From Rhodoferax sp. OV413 (GTDB lineage: Bacteria; Pseudomonadota; Gammaproteobacteria; Burkholderiales; Burkholderiaceae_C): a stretch of DNA of 64,000 nt. The stretch covers positions 1 to 64,000 of the forward strand of contig CAMAWD010000019.1 in the NCBI GenBank assembly GCA_945861785.1, read 5' to 3'. This document shows, in pieces, positions 17,411-25,832 of this stretch. Position 1 is the stretch's first letter, and each line of letters starts with the position of its first letter. The notes beneath the pieces are model-generated. The model was given only the letters and a program-made list of their open reading frames with translations. It was not told where the DNA came from and did not search any database. The translations under genes and the position numbers were made by a program.

Positions 17411-18208
17411 ATGACCAAGCCCGCCCCCCCTGCCCTGCTGCGTGTCACCAATCTGCACAAGCAATTCGGCGACAACGCCATCATCAAGGGCATCGACCTG
17501 AGCGTCGCACCCGGCGACCGGATCGCCATCCTCGGTGCATCGGGCTCGGGCAAGAGCACCTTGCTGCGTTGCCTGAACTTCATGGAAAAACCCACATCCG
17601 GGCGAATCGAACTCGGCGGCACGCTGGTCGGCACGGAAAAAACCCAACGCGATGGCAGCGTCAAGACCGACTATTCGGAACGCGAACTGACGGCGGTGCG
17701 CCAGCGCGTGGGCATGGTGTTCCAGCAGTTCAACCTGTTCCCGCACATGACCGCACTGGGCAACGTCATGGAGGGGCTGCGCACCGTCAAGGGCATGGCG
17801 CATGAACAGGCTGACACCATGGCCCGCGCGCAACTGGCCCGGGTCGGCCTGGCCGAGAAGGCCGACGCCTATCCGGCGCGCCTGTCGGGCGGCCAGAAGC
17901 AGCGCGTGGCAATTGCCCGCGCTCTGGCGATGGAGCCCGAATTGCTGCTGTTCGACGAGCCTACGTCGGCACTCGACCCGGAACTGGTCGGCGAGGTGCT
18001 GCGCGTGATACGGGCATTGGTGGAAGAAGGCCGCACCATGCTGCTGGTGACCCACGAACTCGGCTTCGCCTACCACTTCGCCAACCGCATATTGTTCATC
18101 GCCGACGGCGTCATCCACGAAGACGGCACACCCGACGAGGTGCTCAAGCACCCGCGGCAGGCGCGCACCCAGGCTTTCCTGGCGCGGCACAACGAATTTC
18201 ATTTCTAG
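17411..18208 (+). CDS. Amino acid ABC transporter ATP-binding protein (GlnQ/HisP family)
   Basis: 265 residues from the ATG at 17411 (MTKPAPPALLRV). Walker A GASGSGKST, Q-loop VFQQFNLFPHMT, signature LSGGQKQRVAIARALAM and Walker B LLLFDEPTSALDPELV are all intact. It powers the two permeases upstream. The insertion TEKTQRDGSVKTDYSERELTAVR between Walker A and Q-loop is as in HisP-type ATPases. Followed after 92 bases by the aminotransferase-like gene. Confidence 0.94.
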   Translation: MTKPAPPALLRVTNLHKQFGDNAIIKGIDLSVAPGDRIAILGASGSGKSTLLRCLNFMEKPTSGRIELGGTLVGTEKTQRDGSVKTDYSERELTAVRQRVGMVFQQFNLFPHMTALGNVMEGLRTVKGMAHEQADTMARAQLARVGLAEKADAYPARLSGGQKQRVAIARALAMEPELLLFDEPTSALDPELVGEVLRVIRALVEEGRTMLLVTHELGFAYHFANRILFIADGVIHEDGTPDEVLKHPRQARTQAFLARHNEFHF

Positions 18209-18300
18209 GGCGTTGCGAGAACTCACCACTCGGTTTGGGCTCAGCTTGTCCGCGCCCACCTGCCGCAACAACACCAACTCAAAAACCGCAACCACCCACC

Positions 18301-19221
18301 ATGACCAATACCTCCTCCGAAAGTGCCCAGGGTTACGCCGCCGACGCCCGCAATGACGCGGTGCAGGTCTATGTGAACGGCGAGTTCTTCCCGCGCAACG
18401 AAGCGCGTGTGTCGGTGTTCGACAGCGGCTTCGCACTCGGCGACGGCATCTGGGAGGGCCTGCGCCTGGTCAAGGGCCGCCTCATCAGCCTGCAGGCGCA
18501 CATGGACAGGTTGTTCGAGGGCGCCGCATCGATTGCGCTGGACATCGGCATGGACCGCGCAGGGGTGGAGCAGGCCTTGTGGCGGACGCTGGAGCGCAAT
18601 GGCATGAAGGACGGCGCCCACATGCGCCTGATGGTCACACGCGGCACCAAAAAGACACCCAACCAGGACCCGCGTTTCGTGATTGGTGGCGCCACGGTGG
18701 TGATCGTTGCCGAATACAAGACGCCGAAACCCGAGACCCGCGCCAAGGGGTTGTCGCTGATGACCTCGACCTTTCGCACCAGCGGCCCCGACGTGTTCGA
18801 CCTGCGCCTGAACTCGCACAGCAGGCTCAATCTGATCCAGGCCCTGGTCCAGGCGATCCACCTGGGTGCGGATGAAGCGCTGATGCTGGACCCGCGCGGC
18901 TTTGTCGCAAGCTGCAACAGCACCAATTTTTTCATCGTGCGTGGCAAGGACGAACTCTGGACCTCGACCGGCAACTACAGCTTCAAAGGCATCACCCAGG
19001 CCAACGTCGCCCGCGCCTGGCAGGCGGCCGGGGGAATGGTGCGCGAGTGCGACTTCACGCTGGCGCAGGTCTACAGCGCCCACGAAGCCTTTGTCACCGG
19101 AACGCTGGGGGGCGTGACGCCGGTGACCCGGATCGACGGTCGCAGCATCGGCAGCGGCAAGCCCGGGCCTGTCACCACACGGGCCGGGGAGTTGTACCAG
19201 CAGGCGTGTCTGGAGATATGA
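18301..19221 (+). CDS. Class IV (BCAT/D-amino acid aminotransferase fold) protein, Schiff-base lysine not evident
   Basis: 306 residues of fold-type IV PLP enzymes (IlvE, Dat, PabC). Family landmarks are clear: VYVNGEFFPRNEARVSVFDSGF, GDGIWEGLRL, RLMVTRG, GADEALMLDPRGFVASCNSTNFF, and GTLGGVTPVTRIDGR, where phosphate-binding residues sit. In IlvE/Dat the catalytic lysine stands three or four residues before a conserved Asn ('KSLN' or 'KxGGN'). Here that segment reads DLRLNSHSRLNLIQAL, with Asn, Ser, His or Arg at every alignable position and no lysine. Either the enzyme works unusually, binds PLP without transamination, or the alignment shifts. Last gene of the amino acid transport operon. Confidence 0.8.
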   Translation: MTNTSSESAQGYAADARNDAVQVYVNGEFFPRNEARVSVFDSGFALGDGIWEGLRLVKGRLISLQAHMDRLFEGAASIALDIGMDRAGVEQALWRTLERNGMKDGAHMRLMVTRGTKKTPNQDPRFVIGGATVVIVAEYKTPKPETRAKGLSLMTSTFRTSGPDVFDLRLNSHSRLNLIQALVQAIHLGADEALMLDPRGFVASCNSTNFFIVRGKDELWTSTGNYSFKGITQANVARAWQAAGGMVRECDFTLAQVYSAHEAFVTGTLGGVTPVTRIDGRSIGSGKPGPVTTRAGELYQQACLEI

Positions 19222-19327
19222 TGGCGGGCTCGGCCGTTGCAGGCATCGCGCCGATTGCCGCGTGTGTCCCCAGCGAATGCTTGCCAGCCAAATTGCCGTA
19301 GCATCGGAATTTTGGACGACCACCCCC

Positions 19328-19801
19328 ATGCTCTACGCAGTTCTCAAGACCCTGCATGTCCTGTCCATCATCGTCTGGGTCGGTGGCATGGCCTTCACCC
19401 TGTTCTTCCTGCGGCCCGCAGTGGCGCAGTTGGAGCCACCGGTCCGGTTGCGCCTGATGCTCGACGTACTGGGGCGTTTTTTTGGCGCCGTTCTGGCCAT
19501 GGTGGCCATGACACTGGTCACCGGCGCATGGATGATGGCCGACTACGCAGGCCGGGCCGCAGGCAGCGGCGCTGGCGTCCACATGCCCTGGAGCTGGTCG
19601 CTGATGGCCGCCCTGGGAGTGCTGATGGCGGCCATCTTCGGCCACATCCGTTACGTGCTTTTCGCCCGCCTGCGCCGGGCCGTCGCGTCCAGCACCTGGG
19701 TCGCCGGCGGCGCGGCGATGGCGAGCATCCGGGTCTGGGTGCGGGTGAACCTCGCGCTGGGGCTGCTGGTTGTTGTGGTGGTGGTCCTCACGGGCCAATA
19801 A
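19328..19801 (+). CDS. CopD-domain-like integral membrane protein
   Basis: 157 residues with four predicted membrane helices. The first, MLYAVLKTLHVLSIIVWVGGMAFTLFFLRPA, carries the LHVLSIIVWVGG motif typical of CopD/DUF4149-like proteins, where the histidine can bind haem or copper. Further helices are RLMLDVLGRFFGAVLAMVAMTLVTGAWMM, SLMAALGVLMAAIFGHIRYVLF and VNLALGLLVVVVVVLTG. It follows the aminotransferase gene after 106 bases and may be independently transcribed. A role in copper or redox handling is only suggested by family. Confidence 0.7.
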   Translation: MLYAVLKTLHVLSIIVWVGGMAFTLFFLRPAVAQLEPPVRLRLMLDVLGRFFGAVLAMVAMTLVTGAWMMADYAGRAAGSGAGVHMPWSWSLMAALGVLMAAIFGHIRYVLFARLRRAVASSTWVAGGAAMASIRVWVRVNLALGLLVVVVVVLTGQ

Positions 19802-20096
19802 TCCTCGGTGCCGGGCTGGGGCTGGGGGGCGGCGCGACCCAGGCTTTTCGGAAGGTCGACTGAATTGAAAATCCCGTATGACATGCAGGATTTTCAAGGT
19901 GCTGCGGGTGCCCATCGACCGCCCTGGCGACCTGGAACGTCGCCGCGCCGGCGTCGGATTCAAACACAGCGGCGCACCGCATTTTGCGCTGTACGTCGTC
20001 TACGCTCGTGAGGCCCAGCGCTCTGGCTGCCTTGCGGCAACAGCGCATCCAGGGCCTCCACAAAAGCCGGCCCTGCAGCAGGCGTCTTTGGGCGAA
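19802..20096. other. Gene-free stretch with a perfect 10-bp inverted repeat
   Basis: No convincing gene on either strand. At 19865-19874 and 19888-19897 the arms TTGAAAATCC and GGATTTTCAA are exact complements separated by 13 bases. No T-run follows, so it is not a standard intrinsic terminator; it could be a protein-binding palindrome or a processed stem-loop. The rest could be decayed coding sequence but resembles nothing I recognise. Confidence 0.5.
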
Positions 20097-20726
20097 TCAG
20101 GCCGCCAGCGAATACGGACCACCACGCTCCAACGCCTTGCGGTAGGCCGGGCGCGCCTGGAAACGCTTCACCCAGGCGTCGATGTTCGGGTAGGAGGCAC
20201 GCAACTCACGTGCCGCTTCACCCACAAAACTCATCTGGATATCGGCGCCGGTCAAGGCGTCGCCAACCAGCCATTCGCGCCCTTCCAGCGCCTGGTTCAC
20301 ATACCCCAGGTGGTTGGCGATCTCGCTGTTGATGCGTGGCGCCAGCGGCGCACCGGCGTCACCCAGGCGCCCCACATACAGCTTGAGCAGCAAGGGCAGC
20401 ATGGCAGAACCTTCGGCGTAATGCATCCACTGGTTGTAGGCCTCGAAGTCGGCGCTCGCGGTGGCCGGCCGCAACCGCCCCATACCGTGGCGGCGAAGCA
20501 GGTACTCGATGATGGCACCCGACTCGATGATGGTCAGGCTGTTGTCGGTCAGCACCGGCGACTTGCCCAGTGGGTGCACCGCTTTCAGTTCGGGCGGTGC
20601 CAGCCGGGTGACCGCATCGCGTTGGTAATGCTTGATGTCGTAGGGGATGGCCAATTCCTCGAGCAGCCAGAGAACGCGCTGCGAGCGGGAATCGTTGAGA
20701 TGGTGGACGACAAGCATGGCGGGCAT
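20097..20726 (-). CDS. Glutathione S-transferase family protein
   Basis: 209 residues. The N-terminal thioredoxin-like domain reads LVVHHLNDSRSQRVLWLLEELAIPYDIKHYQR, then LKAVHPLGKSPVLTD and ESGAIIEYLLRRHG (the Glu-Ser glutathione gamma-Glu contact). The C-terminal helical domain ends FQARPAYRKALERGG, typical of bacterial beta/theta-like GSTs. The catalytic residue is likely the Ser in NDSRSQRV. Cytoplasmic detoxification or redox role. Two ATGs three codons apart (20726 and 20717) are possible starts. Divergent from murQ. Confidence 0.88.
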   Translation of the reverse strand: MPAMLVVHHLNDSRSQRVLWLLEELAIPYDIKHYQRDAVTRLAPPELKAVHPLGKSPVLTDNSLTIIESGAIIEYLLRRHGMGRLRPATASADFEAYNQWMHYAEGSAMLPLLLKLYVGRLGDAGAPLAPRINSEIANHLGYVNQALEGREWLVGDALTGADIQMSFVGEAARELRASYPNIDAWVKRFQARPAYRKALERGGPYSLAA

Positions 20727-20802
20727 TTCTGGTAGTTGTTTGAGGAGCCATCTTACCCACAGTTCCGGATCGCCCCCATGGTGCTTGGGCTACAGTTGGC
20801 GC

Positions 20803-21687
20803 ATGAGCGGAACAACCGAATCCCCAAACCTCCTGCATGCCGACCTCGACCTGTACGGCCCGCAGCAGTTGGTCGACGCATTTGTCGACGACCAGTTGCA
20901 CGCCGTCAATGCCGTGCGCGCCAGCAGCGCCGACCTGGCGCGGGCCGTGCAGGCCGCCGTGCCACGGCTGGCAGCCGGCGGGCGGCTGGTCTATGTGGGT
21001 GCCGGCACATCCGGGCGGCTGGGCCTGCAGGACGCGGTCGAACTCTGGCCCACCTTCTCCTGGCCGGCGGAACGCGCCATCGCCCTGCTCGCCGGCGGCA
21101 TGCAGGCCGTGACGCTGGCCGTGGAAGGCGCCGAAGACAACCGGGAGCAAGGCGGCGCCGATCTGGTCGCGGTGCAACCCACGGCCAACGATGTGGTGCT
21201 GGGCATCGCAGCGTCCGGGCGCACGCCCTATGTGCTGGGCGCCCTGCACGCGGCACGCGCGGCCGGCGCCTTGACCATCGGCATCGCCAACAACCCCGGC
21301 AGCGCGGTCGCCGGCGAGGCCGAGATCGGCATCACGCTGGCCACCGGGCCGGAGGTCATCTCCGGCAGCACGCGCCTGAAGGCCGGCACGGCGCAGAAGA
21401 TCGCACTCAACACATTTTCCAGCGCGGTGATGGTGGGCCTGCACAAGGTCTACGGCAACCTGATGGTCGACCTGCGGGCCACCAACGTCAAGCTGCGTGA
21501 ACGCGCGGTGGCCCTCACGATGCGCGCCTCGGGTGCCACCGAAGCGGCCTCGCGCACCATGCTGGAGGGCTGCGGCTACCGGGTCAAGGTGGCGCTCGTG
21601 GCGTTAAAGCGGGGCACCGACGCGGCTGCAGCGCAGGCGCTGTTGGCGCGCCACAATGGCAGCGTGCGCCGGGCGCTGGCAGCCTGA
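20803..21687 (+). CDS. murQ: N-acetylmuramic acid 6-phosphate etherase
   Basis: Cleaves the lactyl ether of MurNAc-6-phosphate to GlcNAc-6-phosphate and D-lactate in cell-wall recycling. 294 residues, SIS-domain fold. GAGTSGRLGLQDAVELWPTFSWP is close to the MurQ signature, and EGAEDN, IAASGRTPYVLGAL, GPEVISGSTRLKAGTAQK and TMLEGCGYRVKVALVAL follow in order. The start is the ATG at 20803 (MSGTTESPN); an upstream in-frame extension overlaps the GST promoter. No anmK or nagZ neighbour is visible, so it is a lone recycling gene here. Confidence 0.93.
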   Translation: MSGTTESPNLLHADLDLYGPQQLVDAFVDDQLHAVNAVRASSADLARAVQAAVPRLAAGGRLVYVGAGTSGRLGLQDAVELWPTFSWPAERAIALLAGGMQAVTLAVEGAEDNREQGGADLVAVQPTANDVVLGIAASGRTPYVLGALHAARAAGALTIGIANNPGSAVAGEAEIGITLATGPEVISGSTRLKAGTAQKIALNTFSSAVMVGLHKVYGNLMVDLRATNVKLRERAVALTMRASGATEAASRTMLEGCGYRVKVALVALKRGTDAAAAQALLARHNGSVRRALAA

Positions 21688-21698
21688 ACCGGCGGCGG

Positions 21699-21971
21699 TC
21701 AGTCTGCGCCGCCAAAAAGGTCGTCGAACCCGCGTTGCGCATCGGCATCCGATGCGCCAGCTTTTGGCCTGCCTTTGGGGTACTCCTCAGCGATCCGATC
21801 CTCCCAATAAGTTGCCGGATTGGGCGCGCTGCACAACTTCCGGTACACCTCCTGCGGAACCTGCTTGTAGGCCAGTGTGGTCTTGTTGTCCCAGTGCAGG
21901 TCGAGTTGGCGTGACGCGGTGTCGTAATCGGCCTTGCGGATGCGCCCGCTGGTGAAGGTCTTGCTTTGCAT
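21699..21971 (-). CDS. Small KTSC-domain protein
   Basis: 90 residues starting MQSKTFTSGRIRKADYDTASRQLDLHWDNKTTLAYKQVPQEVYRKLCSAPNPATYWEDRIAEEYP. The YDTASRQLDLHW...YKQVPQEVYRKL core is the KTSC module found alone or attached to lysyl-tRNA synthetases. Function is unknown; nucleic-acid binding has been proposed for the domain. Convergent with murQ (11-base gap) and divergent from the mttB-like gene. The ATG at 21971 gives a sensible N terminus; an extension to 22067 is unlikely. Confidence 0.8.
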   Translation of the reverse strand: MQSKTFTSGRIRKADYDTASRQLDLHWDNKTTLAYKQVPQEVYRKLCSAPNPATYWEDRIAEEYPKGRPKAGASDADAQRGFDDLFGGAD

Positions 21972-22107
21972 GTCCGGTGCTCCCCCTGAATGTCGGCGAC
22001 ATGAATTATGGCAACGATGAATCGGCCTGCCGGTCACAACACGGGATTTTCTCGCTAGTATCGGCAAGGTTCAACCTGTCAACACCACCGTGCAAGGATG
22101 CGAGACC

Positions 22108-23640
22108 ATGAGCGAGACTGAACCCAAACGGCACCGGCGCGGCGGCCGCGAGCGGCGCGACCCGAATGCCAAACCGGCCGCACCGGCCTACATCACACGC
22201 GCCATCCCCACCTACGACATCATGGGTGAAGAGAACCTGTTGAAGGTCGAGGCCGCAGCCGACCGCATCCTGGCCGAAGTCGGCCTGGACATCCGCGACG
22301 ACGACGAATGCCTGGCGATGTTCAGGAAGTCCGGGGCGCATGTGGACGGCATGCGCGTGCGTTTCGAGCCGGGTCACCTGCGCGAGATCCTCAAGACCGC
22401 GCCGCGCCAGTTCACCCAGCACGCGCGCAACCCGGCGCGTTCGGTGCAGATCGGCGGCAACAGCGTGGTGTTTGCGCCGGCTTATGGCTCGCCGTTCGTG
22501 ATGGACCTCGACCGGGGCCGGCGCTACGGCACGCTGGAGGATTTTCAGAACTTCATCAAGCTGGCGTATTCCTGCCCGTGGCTGCACCATTCGGGTGGCA
22601 CGGTGTGTGAACCGACCGACGTACCGGTCAACAAACGCCACCTGGACATGGTCTACGCCCACATGAAGTACTCCGACAAGGCCTACATGGGCTCGATCAC
22701 CTCGGAGGAACGCGCCGAGGATTCGATCGCCATGAGCCGCCTGCTGTTCGGCACCGATTTTGTCGACCAAAATTGCGTCATCCTGGGCAACGTGAACGTC
22801 AACTCACCCTTGTTGTGGGACGGCACCATGACCAAGTCGGCCCGCGCGTATGCCCGTGCCAACCAGGCCGCCGTGATCGTGCCCTTCATCCTGGGTGGCG
22901 CCATGGGCCCGGTGACCAATGCCGGCGCAATTGCCCAGGCGCATGCCGAAACCATGGTCGGTTGCGCCATCACGCAGCTCGAGCGCCCGGGGGCGCCGGT
23001 GATCTACGGCAACTTCCTGTCCAGCATGTCGCTGCGTTCGGGCTCACCCACCTTCGGCACGCCCGAGCCGGCGATCGGGTCGATGGTGGTGGGGCAACTG
23101 GCGCGCCGGCTCGGTCTGCCGCTGCGTTGCGCCGGCTCCTTCACCACCTCCAAGCTGCCCGATGGCCAGGCAATGCAGGAGAGTGTGATGTCGATGTTGT
23201 CGGCCGTGCATTGCGGCGCCAACTTCATCCTGCATTCGGCCGGTTTCCTCGACGGCCTGCTGTCGATGAGTTACGAAAAGTTCATGATGGACGCGGATTT
23301 TTGCGGCGCGCTGCACAGCTACCTCTTGGGCGTGGTGGTGGACGACAACAGCCTGGCCATGGACGCCTTCAAAGAGGTGGCGCCAGGCAGCCACTTTCTG
23401 GGGTGCGCCCACACCATGGCCAACTACACCACCGCGTTTTTCGACTCCACCATCTCGGACGACAAACCTTTCGAGACCTGGCAGGAGGCCGGCCAGACCG
23501 ACAGCGCCACACGCGCCAACAAACGCTGGAAGGCGGCCTTGGCAGAATACCAGCCCCCCTCCATCGACCCGGCCGTGAACGAGTCCATCGTCGACTACAT
23601 GGACCGCAAGAAGGCATCCATGACCGACCAGTGGTACTGA
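22108..23640 (+). CDS. mttB: Trimethylamine methyltransferase-family (MttB-like) protein, non-pyrrolysine
   Basis: 510 residues of the MttB superfamily, TIM-barrel methyltransferases that demethylate quaternary amines. After a basic leader (PKRHRRGGRERRDP) come DIMGEENLLKVEAAADRILAEVGLDIRDDDECLAMF, AGAIAQAHAETMVGCAITQLERPGAPVIYGNF and ESVMSMLSAVHCGANFILHSAGFLDGLLSMSYEKF. There is no in-frame UAG where archaeal MttB encodes pyrrolysine, so it belongs with the glycine-betaine/proline-betaine/carnitine-type homologues. No corrinoid-binding partner (MttC) is adjacent; instead the flavin/Fe-S oxidoreductase follows 27 bases later. RBS AAGGA near 22094; the ATG at 22108 is preferred to the GTG at 22090. 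Confidence 0.85.
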   Translation: MSETEPKRHRRGGRERRDPNAKPAAPAYITRAIPTYDIMGEENLLKVEAAADRILAEVGLDIRDDDECLAMFRKSGAHVDGMRVRFEPGHLREILKTAPRQFTQHARNPARSVQIGGNSVVFAPAYGSPFVMDLDRGRRYGTLEDFQNFIKLAYSCPWLHHSGGTVCEPTDVPVNKRHLDMVYAHMKYSDKAYMGSITSEERAEDSIAMSRLLFGTDFVDQNCVILGNVNVNSPLLWDGTMTKSARAYARANQAAVIVPFILGGAMGPVTNAGAIAQAHAETMVGCAITQLERPGAPVIYGNFLSSMSLRSGSPTFGTPEPAIGSMVVGQLARRLGLPLRCAGSFTTSKLPDGQAMQESVMSMLSAVHCGANFILHSAGFLDGLLSMSYEKFMMDADFCGALHSYLLGVVVDDNSLAMDAFKEVAPGSHFLGCAHTMANYTTAFFDSTISDDKPFETWQEAGQTDSATRANKRWKAALAEYQPPSIDPAVNESIVDYMDRKKASMTDQWY

Positions 23641-23667
23641 GAACACCGACGCAAGGACACCCGCACC

Positions 23668-25704
23668 ATGGCACGCGACAACGACCCCCTGCTCCAGCCC
23701 TACCAGCTCAGGCACCTGCGGCTGCGCACCCGCATCATGACCACCTCGCACGAGCCGGCCTACCCGGAGGATGGCATGCCCAAGGCGCGGTACCGCGCCT
23801 ACCATGTGGAGCGCGCCCGGGCCGGCGTGGCGCTCACCATGACGGCCGGCTCGGCCACCGTGTCGCGCGACAGCCCGCCGGTGTTCAACAACGTGCTTGC
23901 CTACAAGGACGAGGTCGTTCCCTGGCTGAAGGACCTCACCGACGCCTGCCACGAACACGGCGCAGCGGTGATGATCCAGCTCACCCACCTGGGCCGGCGC
24001 ACCAGCTGGTCCAAGGCCGACTGGTTGCCGGTGGTCTCGCCCTCGCACGAGCGCGAGGCGGCGCACCGGGCCTTCCCCAAAAGGCTCGAGGACTGGGACA
24101 TCGAACGCATCATTGCCAACTACGCCGATGCCGCCGAACGCATGCAGGCCGGGGGCATGGACGGTCTGGAGCTGCAGGCCTACGGGCACCTGATGGACCA
24201 GTTCTGGTCGCCCCTCACCAACACGCTGGACGAACCCTACGGCGGCGCGCTCGACAACCGCCTGCGTTTCACGTTCGACGTGTTGCGCGCGGTGCGCAAA
24301 CGCGTCGGGCCGGACTTCATCGTCGGTGTGCGTTACACCGGCGACGAAGACCTGCCGGGTGGCTTGTCCCCGGCCGACGGCCTGGAGATCTCGCGCCGGC
24401 TCAAGGAGTGCGGCATGGTCGACTTTCTGAACGTGGTGCGTGGCCACATCGACACCGACGCCGGCCTGACCGACCTGATCCCGGTGCAGGGCATGCGCAG
24501 CTCGCCGCACCTCGACTTCGCGGGTGACATCCGCGCCGCCACCGGTTTCCCGACCTTTCACGCCGCCAAGATCCAGGACGTGACCACCGCCCGGTATGCC
24601 ATCAGCTCGGGAAAACTCGACATGGTGGGCATGACCCGCGCCCACATGACCGACCCGCACATCGTGCGCAAGATCATCGCCGGGCGCGAGGACACGATCC
24701 GCCCCTGTGTCGGCGCCAATTTCTGCCTGGACCGCATCTACCAGGGCGGCGAGGCCTACTGCATCCACAACCCGGCGACGGGGCGGGAATTGACCATGCC
24801 GCATGACATCGCGCCCGCTGCGGTCAAGCGCCGGGTGGTCGTGGTCGGCGCCGGGCCGGCCGGCCTGGAGGCAGCGCGGGTTGCAGCCGAACGCGGCCAT
24901 ACGGTGGTGGTGCTGGAGGCCGCAGCCAAGCCCGGCGGACAGATCCGCCTGACTGCGCAAAGCCCGCGCCGGCGCGAGATGATCAGCATCATCGACTGGC
25001 GCATGGCGCGTTGCGAGGAGCGCGGCGTGGTGTTTCGCTTCAACACGCTGGCCGATGTACAGGCCGTGATCGCCGAACAGCCCGACGTGGTCATCATTGC
25101 CACCGGCGGCCTGCCCCACACGGCGGTGCTGCGCGCCGGCAACGAGCTGGTCGTGTCGACCTGGGACATCCTGAGCGGCGATGTGGCGCCGGGACGCAAC
25201 GTGCTGGTCTACGACGACGCCGGCGACCACCCAGCCTTGCAGGCGGCCGAAGTGATTGCCAACACCGGCGCCCAGGTGGAGATCATGACGCCCGACCGCG
25301 CCTTCGCGCCTGAGGTGATGGCCATGAACCTGGTGCCCTACATGCGCAGCCTGCAAAAGCAGGACGTCACCTTCACCGTCACATTCCGGCTCGAGTCGGT
25401 GCAGCGCGACGGCGACGGCCTGCGCGCCATCGTGGGCAGCGACTACGGCGGCGTGCGCAAGGAGCGCCACGTGGACCAGGTGGTGGTGAACCACGGAACG
25501 CGCCCGCTCGATGATCTGTATTTCGAACTCAAACCGCTGTCTGGAAACGAAGGCGCGGTCGACTACCCGGCACTGTTGGCCGGCCAGGCGCAATCCGCTG
25601 TGGGGGCGGGCAAGTTCCAGTTGTTCCGCATCGGCGATGCGGTGTCCGCGCGCAACACGCATGCCGCCATCTACGACGCCTTGCGGCTGGTCAAGGACCT
25701 CTGA
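23668..25704 (+). CDS. NADH:flavin oxidoreductase/TMADH-like demethylase with altered Fe-S motif
   Basis: 678 residues. Residues 1-340 are an Old Yellow Enzyme-type FMN barrel (MTTSHEPAYPEDGMPKARYRAYHVERARAG, IQLTHLGRR, YGHLMDQFWSPLTN, VGMTRAHMTDPHI). Residues ~385-678 are an FAD/NAD(P)-binding module (VVVVGAGPAGLEAARVAAERGH). The linking Fe-S motif reads CVGANFC followed by C eleven residues on; trimethylamine dehydrogenase has C-x2-C-x2-C-x12-C, so here the second Cys is Ala. Relatives (TMADH, DgcA, StcD) demethylate tri- and dimethylated amines. The pairing with the MttB-like protein suggests sequential N-demethylation of a betaine. Confidence 0.87.
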   Translation: MARDNDPLLQPYQLRHLRLRTRIMTTSHEPAYPEDGMPKARYRAYHVERARAGVALTMTAGSATVSRDSPPVFNNVLAYKDEVVPWLKDLTDACHEHGAAVMIQLTHLGRRTSWSKADWLPVVSPSHEREAAHRAFPKRLEDWDIERIIANYADAAERMQAGGMDGLELQAYGHLMDQFWSPLTNTLDEPYGGALDNRLRFTFDVLRAVRKRVGPDFIVGVRYTGDEDLPGGLSPADGLEISRRLKECGMVDFLNVVRGHIDTDAGLTDLIPVQGMRSSPHLDFAGDIRAATGFPTFHAAKIQDVTTARYAISSGKLDMVGMTRAHMTDPHIVRKIIAGREDTIRPCVGANFCLDRIYQGGEAYCIHNPATGRELTMPHDIAPAAVKRRVVVVGAGPAGLEAARVAAERGHTVVVLEAAAKPGGQIRLTAQSPRRREMISIIDWRMARCEERGVVFRFNTLADVQAVIAEQPDVVIIATGGLPHTAVLRAGNELVVSTWDILSGDVAPGRNVLVYDDAGDHPALQAAEVIANTGAQVEIMTPDRAFAPEVMAMNLVPYMRSLQKQDVTFTVTFRLESVQRDGDGLRAIVGSDYGGVRKERHVDQVVVNHGTRPLDDLYFELKPLSGNEGAVDYPALLAGQAQSAVGAGKFQLFRIGDAVSARNTHAAIYDALRLVKDL

Positions 25705-25832
25705 GGCGCCAACGTGGCAGGTGCAGCAGTGCCGGCGGCAGCTCTGTGCATGTCCTTGGCTGGCGCCCATCTGGATTTGACGACAGCGCAGAATGCCCGT
25801 GACCAGCCGGGTGCATCCGCGATACTGTCCTG

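Noticed and set aside
22108-23640. Pyrrolysine-containing MttB
   Set aside because: No in-frame UAG occurs within the gene and no pyl genes are in the window.
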